Shown here piece by piece: positions 12,774-16,076 of a DNA stretch of 16,076 nucleotides. Position 1 is the stretch's first letter, and each line of letters begins with the position of its first letter. A program made the position numbers and the translations under genes. The stretch lies in NCBI GenBank assembly GCA_024405645.1, contig JAKSOJ010000009.1, positions 1 through 16,076 on the forward strand, in the 5' to 3' direction. Source of the stretch: Phascolarctobacterium sp. (GTDB taxonomy: Bacteria; Bacillota; Negativicutes; Acidaminococcales; Acidaminococcaceae). Under the pieces are notes generated by a model. It saw only the letters and a program-made list of their open reading frames with translations, ran no database searches and had not been told where the DNA came from.

Positions 12774-14264
12774 ATGTTGAATAAGATCCCTTCTTACACG
12801 AATAAAATATTGAACCTTTTAAACGAATCTGGTTACGAGGCATACCTTGTAGGCGGAGCTGTACGCGATTTATTACTTGGCCGTGAGCCTGGAGATTACG
12901 ATATTACTACTAATGCTAAGCCTGAGGTAGTTAGAGATTTGGCTTTGACTCAAGGCTGGAAGGTTGTGGACAATCTAGGACAAAATTTTGGTTGCTGTGT
13001 TGTTGTCGTGGACGGTATTCCTACTGAAGTAACTACCTTTCGTGGTGAAAAATATGGCGAGGATGCTCACAAACCGGAGGATGTATGGTATTGCAAGACA
13101 CTCAAGGAAGATTTGTCCCGTCGCGATTTTACTGTTAACGCCATGGCCATGGACGCCAAGGGTAATATCTACGACTACTTTGGAGGGCAAGAAGATTTAG
13201 CGAATAAGCTTCTGAGGACAGTGGGGAATGCTGCTTCTCGTTATGAAGAAGATGCTTTACGCATGTTCAGAGCCTGCCGTTTTGTCGCACAGCTTGGCTT
13301 TACCTATGTGGAGGACAATCCATCAATTGGTGGTTTTGGTATGGAAAACACGCCATACTATTTAGAAAAAAACTATAAATTTCCTGTGGAGCGAACCAAG
13401 GGCCTTTCTTTGGAACGCATCCGCAAAGAATTAGATAAAATGTTAGTTGCTCCATATGCTAGTAAAGGCTTAATGCTCTTTATGGGAACTGGTCTTGCAG
13501 ATGCCAAATGTAGAGTGAAGGAAAATGGCAATTTTGAAGAAATTGACATTTTGCCAGAACTTAGACATTTGGTAGGGTTAAAACAAAATCCACGTTTCCA
13601 TTGCTATGATACTTGGGAACATACACTTTTTGCTATAGATAACAGTCCACGGGAATTGCTCATTAGATGGGCTTTGCTTCTGCATGATTTAGGCAAAGGA
13701 CAGGATGGTATTCGCACTATTACGGACGAAGGACAGCCTCGTGATGCAGGGCACGAGAAACGCAGTGCCGAGGATGCAGTAAAAATCTTTGCTCGTTTAA
13801 GAATGAACAAGGATTTAGCTAAGCTTGCAACCTGGCTTGTTGCTGAACATATGCGGTTTGTGGGCTTATTCAAAATAGAAGGTAATGCAGCATTGTTAAG
13901 ATGGCTGAGAGCCGAAGCTCATAGCGGTATGTTCCACAATAATGAGGAAATGGTTTTCGCTTTTGATAAATTAACCTATGTATATTTGGCCGATATGGGG
14001 GCAACACATGCAGGCTTTAATAAAGAATTAATGACAAAGGCTAGGGAACTCAGTGCCAAACTGATGGAACTAGCAAGAGAGATGCCAGTCGCTAATTCTG
14101 ATCTCAATATTTCTGGTAAGGAAATGCTAGAATTTATCTCCAAAGACAGAATTAAAGAAGCATTTGTGTACCTCTTGGAACGAGTGCAAAATGGCAACCT
14201 GCCAAACAGTAATGCAGAGCTTCGTGAAGCCTTGCAGAAGCACAGTGCTAAAGCACAAAAATAG
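12774..14264 (+). CDS. CCA-adding enzyme / poly(A) polymerase family with HD domain
   Basis: Class II nucleotidyltransferases add CCA to tRNA 3' ends or poly(A) to RNA. The 496-residue protein has the head domain YLVGGAVRDLLLG (24-36) and the catalytic GDYDITT with Asp41 and Asp43. The flexible loop RRDFTVNAMA starts at 116, followed by FGGQEDL and R-YEEDALRMFRACRFVAQLGF. A C-terminal HD phosphohydrolase domain has H-D-x-G-K at His304/Asp305. The combination with HD suggests the CCA-adding type with phosphatase/phosphodiesterase activity seen in many bacteria, but it cannot be separated from poly(A) polymerase from sequence alone. ATG 12774 is used; the GGAAAGG (12747-12753) is 20 bases away, so translation initiation is weak or unusual. 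It is the first gene of a three-gene run. Confidence 0.88.
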   Translation: MLNKIPSYTNKILNLLNESGYEAYLVGGAVRDLLLGREPGDYDITTNAKPEVVRDLALTQGWKVVDNLGQNFGCCVVVVDGIPTEVTTFRGEKYGEDAHKPEDVWYCKTLKEDLSRRDFTVNAMAMDAKGNIYDYFGGQEDLANKLLRTVGNAASRYEEDALRMFRACRFVAQLGFTYVEDNPSIGGFGMENTPYYLEKNYKFPVERTKGLSLERIRKELDKMLVAPYASKGLMLFMGTGLADAKCRVKENGNFEEIDILPELRHLVGLKQNPRFHCYDTWEHTLFAIDNSPRELLIRWALLLHDLGKGQDGIRTITDEGQPRDAGHEKRSAEDAVKIFARLRMNKDLAKLATWLVAEHMRFVGLFKIEGNAALLRWLRAEAHSGMFHNNEEMVFAFDKLTYVYLADMGATHAGFNKELMTKARELSAKLMELAREMPVANSDLNISGKEMLEFISKDRIKEAFVYLLERVQNGNLPNSNAELREALQKHSAKAQK

Positions 14265-14279
14265 TAGGAGTTGATTTCT

Positions 14280-15020
14280 ATGACTAAAAAAGTATTGGGA
14301 ATAGTGGCTTGCTTAGGGATAATCATGGGCGGAGTCTATTATTTGCTACATGGCTCTGGAATTGTTCCAGGCGTGGGGTTAAGCCCTGAATCCTCTCAAG
14401 GACCAGACCGATTAGTTGGCAAGATAGATGTCAAGGATTCTCCATACTTTAAGGCACCAGATTTTTACAATATGAAATCTGGTGGTAGTCTTATACTCCT
14501 AGAAAAATTCAAAACCCATCAACAAAGAAGTGGATTTACCTGTGGTCCGTCAGCTGCGGCCATGGTAATCGAGCATTTCACTGGTAAACAGGAAGATGAA
14601 TTTGCTATGGGAAAAATTATGGGAACCAATAATCGAACTGGCACAACTGTAAAAGGTATGGTTAAATATTTCGAGTCAATTGGTTGGAAGGTAAGTTCTT
14701 CTGCAAGTTCGAGTTCTCCTGGTACATATGAGGATTTTCTCAAATGGGTGGACAAGCATTTGAGAAATGGTGTGCCCATCATCATCGAAAATGTTGAATG
14801 GGGTGGGCATTATCGCGTAATTATCGGACACGATACCATGGGAACAAAGCATACTGGAGATGATGTTTTAGTCCTTGCAGATCCCTTTGATACCTGTGAT
14901 CATATTCAAGATGGTTACACGGTTGCTAATGCAGAAAAACTTTTCTATATGTGGTTTGACCATCAACTTTTTGAAAAATCACAGCAAAAGAAGCCTTGGG
15001 TTATCGCACAACCCAAATAA
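14280..15020 (+). CDS. Membrane-anchored C39-like cysteine peptidase
   Basis: This 246-residue protein has an N-terminal hydrophobic segment (about 5-23) acting as signal or anchor, so the rest lies outside the cytoplasm. The catalytic part resembles C39-like peptidases (bacteriocin-processing, papain fold). Gln81/82 lies before SGFTCGPSAA, giving Cys88 as nucleophile; His177 is in GGHYRVIIGHD and Asp201 in LADPFD. The triad order and spacing are normal. ATG 14280 is chosen because TAGGAG (14265-14270) precedes it; TTG 14271 directly follows that site and is too close. No ABC exporter domain is fused, as there is in bacteriocin exporters, so it is a stand-alone envelope peptidase with unknown substrate. 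It lies 15 bases after the cca-type stop and 12 bases before the beta-lactamase-fold gene. Confidence 0.8.
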   Translation: MTKKVLGIVACLGIIMGGVYYLLHGSGIVPGVGLSPESSQGPDRLVGKIDVKDSPYFKAPDFYNMKSGGSLILLEKFKTHQQRSGFTCGPSAAAMVIEHFTGKQEDEFAMGKIMGTNNRTGTTVKGMVKYFESIGWKVSSSASSSSPGTYEDFLKWVDKHLRNGVPIIIENVEWGGHYRVIIGHDTMGTKHTGDDVLVLADPFDTCDHIQDGYTVANAEKLFYMWFDHQLFEKSQQKKPWVIAQPK

Positions 15021-15032
15021 AGGAGTTAATTA

Positions 15033-16076
15033 ATGATTAACAAAAAATATTTGTCAGTTTTGCTTGCTGCATTCCTGTCCTTGGGAATGCTACAGGATGC
15101 TGAGGCTGTAGGTAGTATTCTTCGTCCTAACATCAGAACGAGGGCGAAAATGCCAGCGCAACCAGAAACGACAGTGCAAACAAGTACTGTAAAAGGTCAA
15201 CCAGTTGTTTCTACTGCGCCGGTTGCTGAACCTCAAGAGCAAGCAAAAGAAACAAAGACAGTACAGCCTTCTGAAAAAAAGACAACCTCTTTAGAAGAGA
15301 TTAAAGCTCGCTTCGCACAAACTAAAAGAAATGTTTCTGAAAACGAACGCCAGGCAAGCGAAGAAATTAAGACTAGTACTAATACTGTTACGGTAGCTAA
15401 AAAGCAGGCAGTAGTTAATACTGTAAATGCAGATACTCCAGAAATCAAACAGCTTGACGCAGAGCTTGCTGGTATGTTGGGAGATAAGGGAACCCAGGTT
15501 CCTGGTGTTGGTGTTCTCGCTTATAAAAATGGCGAGAGAGTTTATACTAATTGCTTTGGTCGTCGTTATATTTGGGGCGACAAAACTGGAGATTTGCCCT
15601 TTACTAGCGATGCTCGTTTTAGGGTAGGCACTGTTTCCCAACAAATTGTCGCTTTGGCTACCCTGCAATTAGCAGGTCAAGGTGTATTAAATCTTGACGA
15701 AGATATTAGTAAATATCTTGGTTTTACTCTACAAAATCCCAATAATCCAACTGTGAAAATCACTACTCGCATGCTCATGAGTCACACCTCTAGCCTGCGT
15801 GATGCACAATATGATTTTAATCAAAGCTGGAAGGATATTTTTGCAAACGGCAAAGGTTTCTTTGCTAACAAGGACCAAAAACCGGGCGAATATTTCCATT
15901 ATGCCAATATTAATTACCGAATTTTGGCTACTATTTTGGAAAAGGTTTCCAATACTCGCTTTGATCTGTTTATGAAAAATGGCATCCTTAAGGATTTGAA
16001 TATTAAGGGTGGTTACAATATTGCTGATTTCAAGCCCAAAGAACAAAAACTTTTGGGTGGTATTTACCAAAAACAA
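15033..16076 (+). CDS. Exported beta-lactamase/DD-peptidase-fold protein with degenerate active site, C-terminus cut by window edge
   Basis: The frame is open from ATG 15033 (AGGAG at 15021-15025) to the right edge, so 348 residues are visible and the stop lies outside. A signal peptide ends about AEA|VG (residue 26). Residues 35-140 are a Thr/Gln/Glu/Lys-rich, low-complexity linker. From about 155 on, it matches the class C beta-lactamase/serine hydrolase family (Pfam Beta-lactamase): PGVGVLAYKNG, then RFRVGTVSQQIVALATLQL and LNLDEDISKYL. The catalytic S-x-x-K should be at T200-V-S-Q203: serine is replaced by threonine and lysine by glutamine. The second motif Y-x-N is intact (Tyr290-Ala-Asn292), and the SHTS segment after LM is present. 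So the fold is probably kept for binding, and acylation is unlikely. It may partner the peptidase upstream. Confidence 0.8.
   Translation, partial: MINKKYLSVLLAAFLSLGMLQDAEAVGSILRPNIRTRAKMPAQPETTVQTSTVKGQPVVSTAPVAEPQEQAKETKTVQPSEKKTTSLEEIKARFAQTKRNVSENERQASEEIKTSTNTVTVAKKQAVVNTVNADTPEIKQLDAELAGMLGDKGTQVPGVGVLAYKNGERVYTNCFGRRYIWGDKTGDLPFTSDARFRVGTVSQQIVALATLQLAGQGVLNLDEDISKYLGFTLQNPNNPTVKITTRMLMSHTSSLRDAQYDFNQSWKDIFANGKGFFANKDQKPGEYFHYANINYRILATILEKVSNTRFDLFMKNGILKDLNIKGGYNIADFKPKEQKLLGGIYQKQ

Noticed and set aside
15233..16076. Minus-strand reading frames under the beta-lactamase-fold gene
   Set aside because: The + strand frame from 15033 is continuous, has a signal peptide, ribosome binding site and family motifs; the minus frames are its shadows.

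Overview
The window is AT-rich bacterial DNA with every recognised gene on the + strand. Gene content points to an anaerobic Firmicute. The Negativicutes (Phascolarctobacterium/Acidaminococcaceae-like) are my best guess, from the selenium plus molybdenum accessory genes, the codon use and the divergent MoaE type. That placement is inference; no rRNA or other marker is present.

Region 1 (1-3928) is a selenium and molybdenum-hydroxylase maturation island. It holds the 3' part of selD (selenophosphate synthase), a YedE-type membrane protein with conserved cysteines, a stand-alone TusA-like CPxP protein (YedF-type), an XdhC-family cofactor maturation protein, a one-domain ModE-type regulator and a MocA/MobA-like nucleotidyltransferase. 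This set is what one expects around selenium-dependent molybdenum hydroxylases such as xanthine dehydrogenase or purine hydroxylase. A terminator closes it at about 3930-3966.

Region 2 (4007-5548) is a single transcription unit: promoter, NCS2 xanthine/uracil-type permease, terminator. It probably feeds the purine hydroxylase.

Region 3 (5555-11723) is one long molybdenum operon, modA-modB-modC, a MoeA-like gene with a C-terminal cysteine cluster, moaA, moaC and a mogA-moaE fusion. It is preceded by a ModE-like inverted repeat abutting a promoter and ends in a strong terminator. It covers molybdate import and most of molybdopterin synthesis and metal insertion. No moaD, moeB or conventional moeA is seen.

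Region 4 (11724-12634) is about 500 bp of very AT-rich non-coding DNA with a cluster of TTCACA-type boxes, two pairs of them in tandem at an 11-bp period. A promoter, a structured leader and a short secreted protein of unknown function with its own terminator follow. This is the least explained part of the window.

Region 5 (12711-16076) starts with a promoter and runs through a CCA-adding enzyme/poly(A) polymerase family gene with an HD domain, a membrane-anchored C39-like cysteine peptidase and an exported beta-lactamase/DD-peptidase-fold protein. The last runs off the right edge and has lost its catalytic Ser-x-x-Lys motif.
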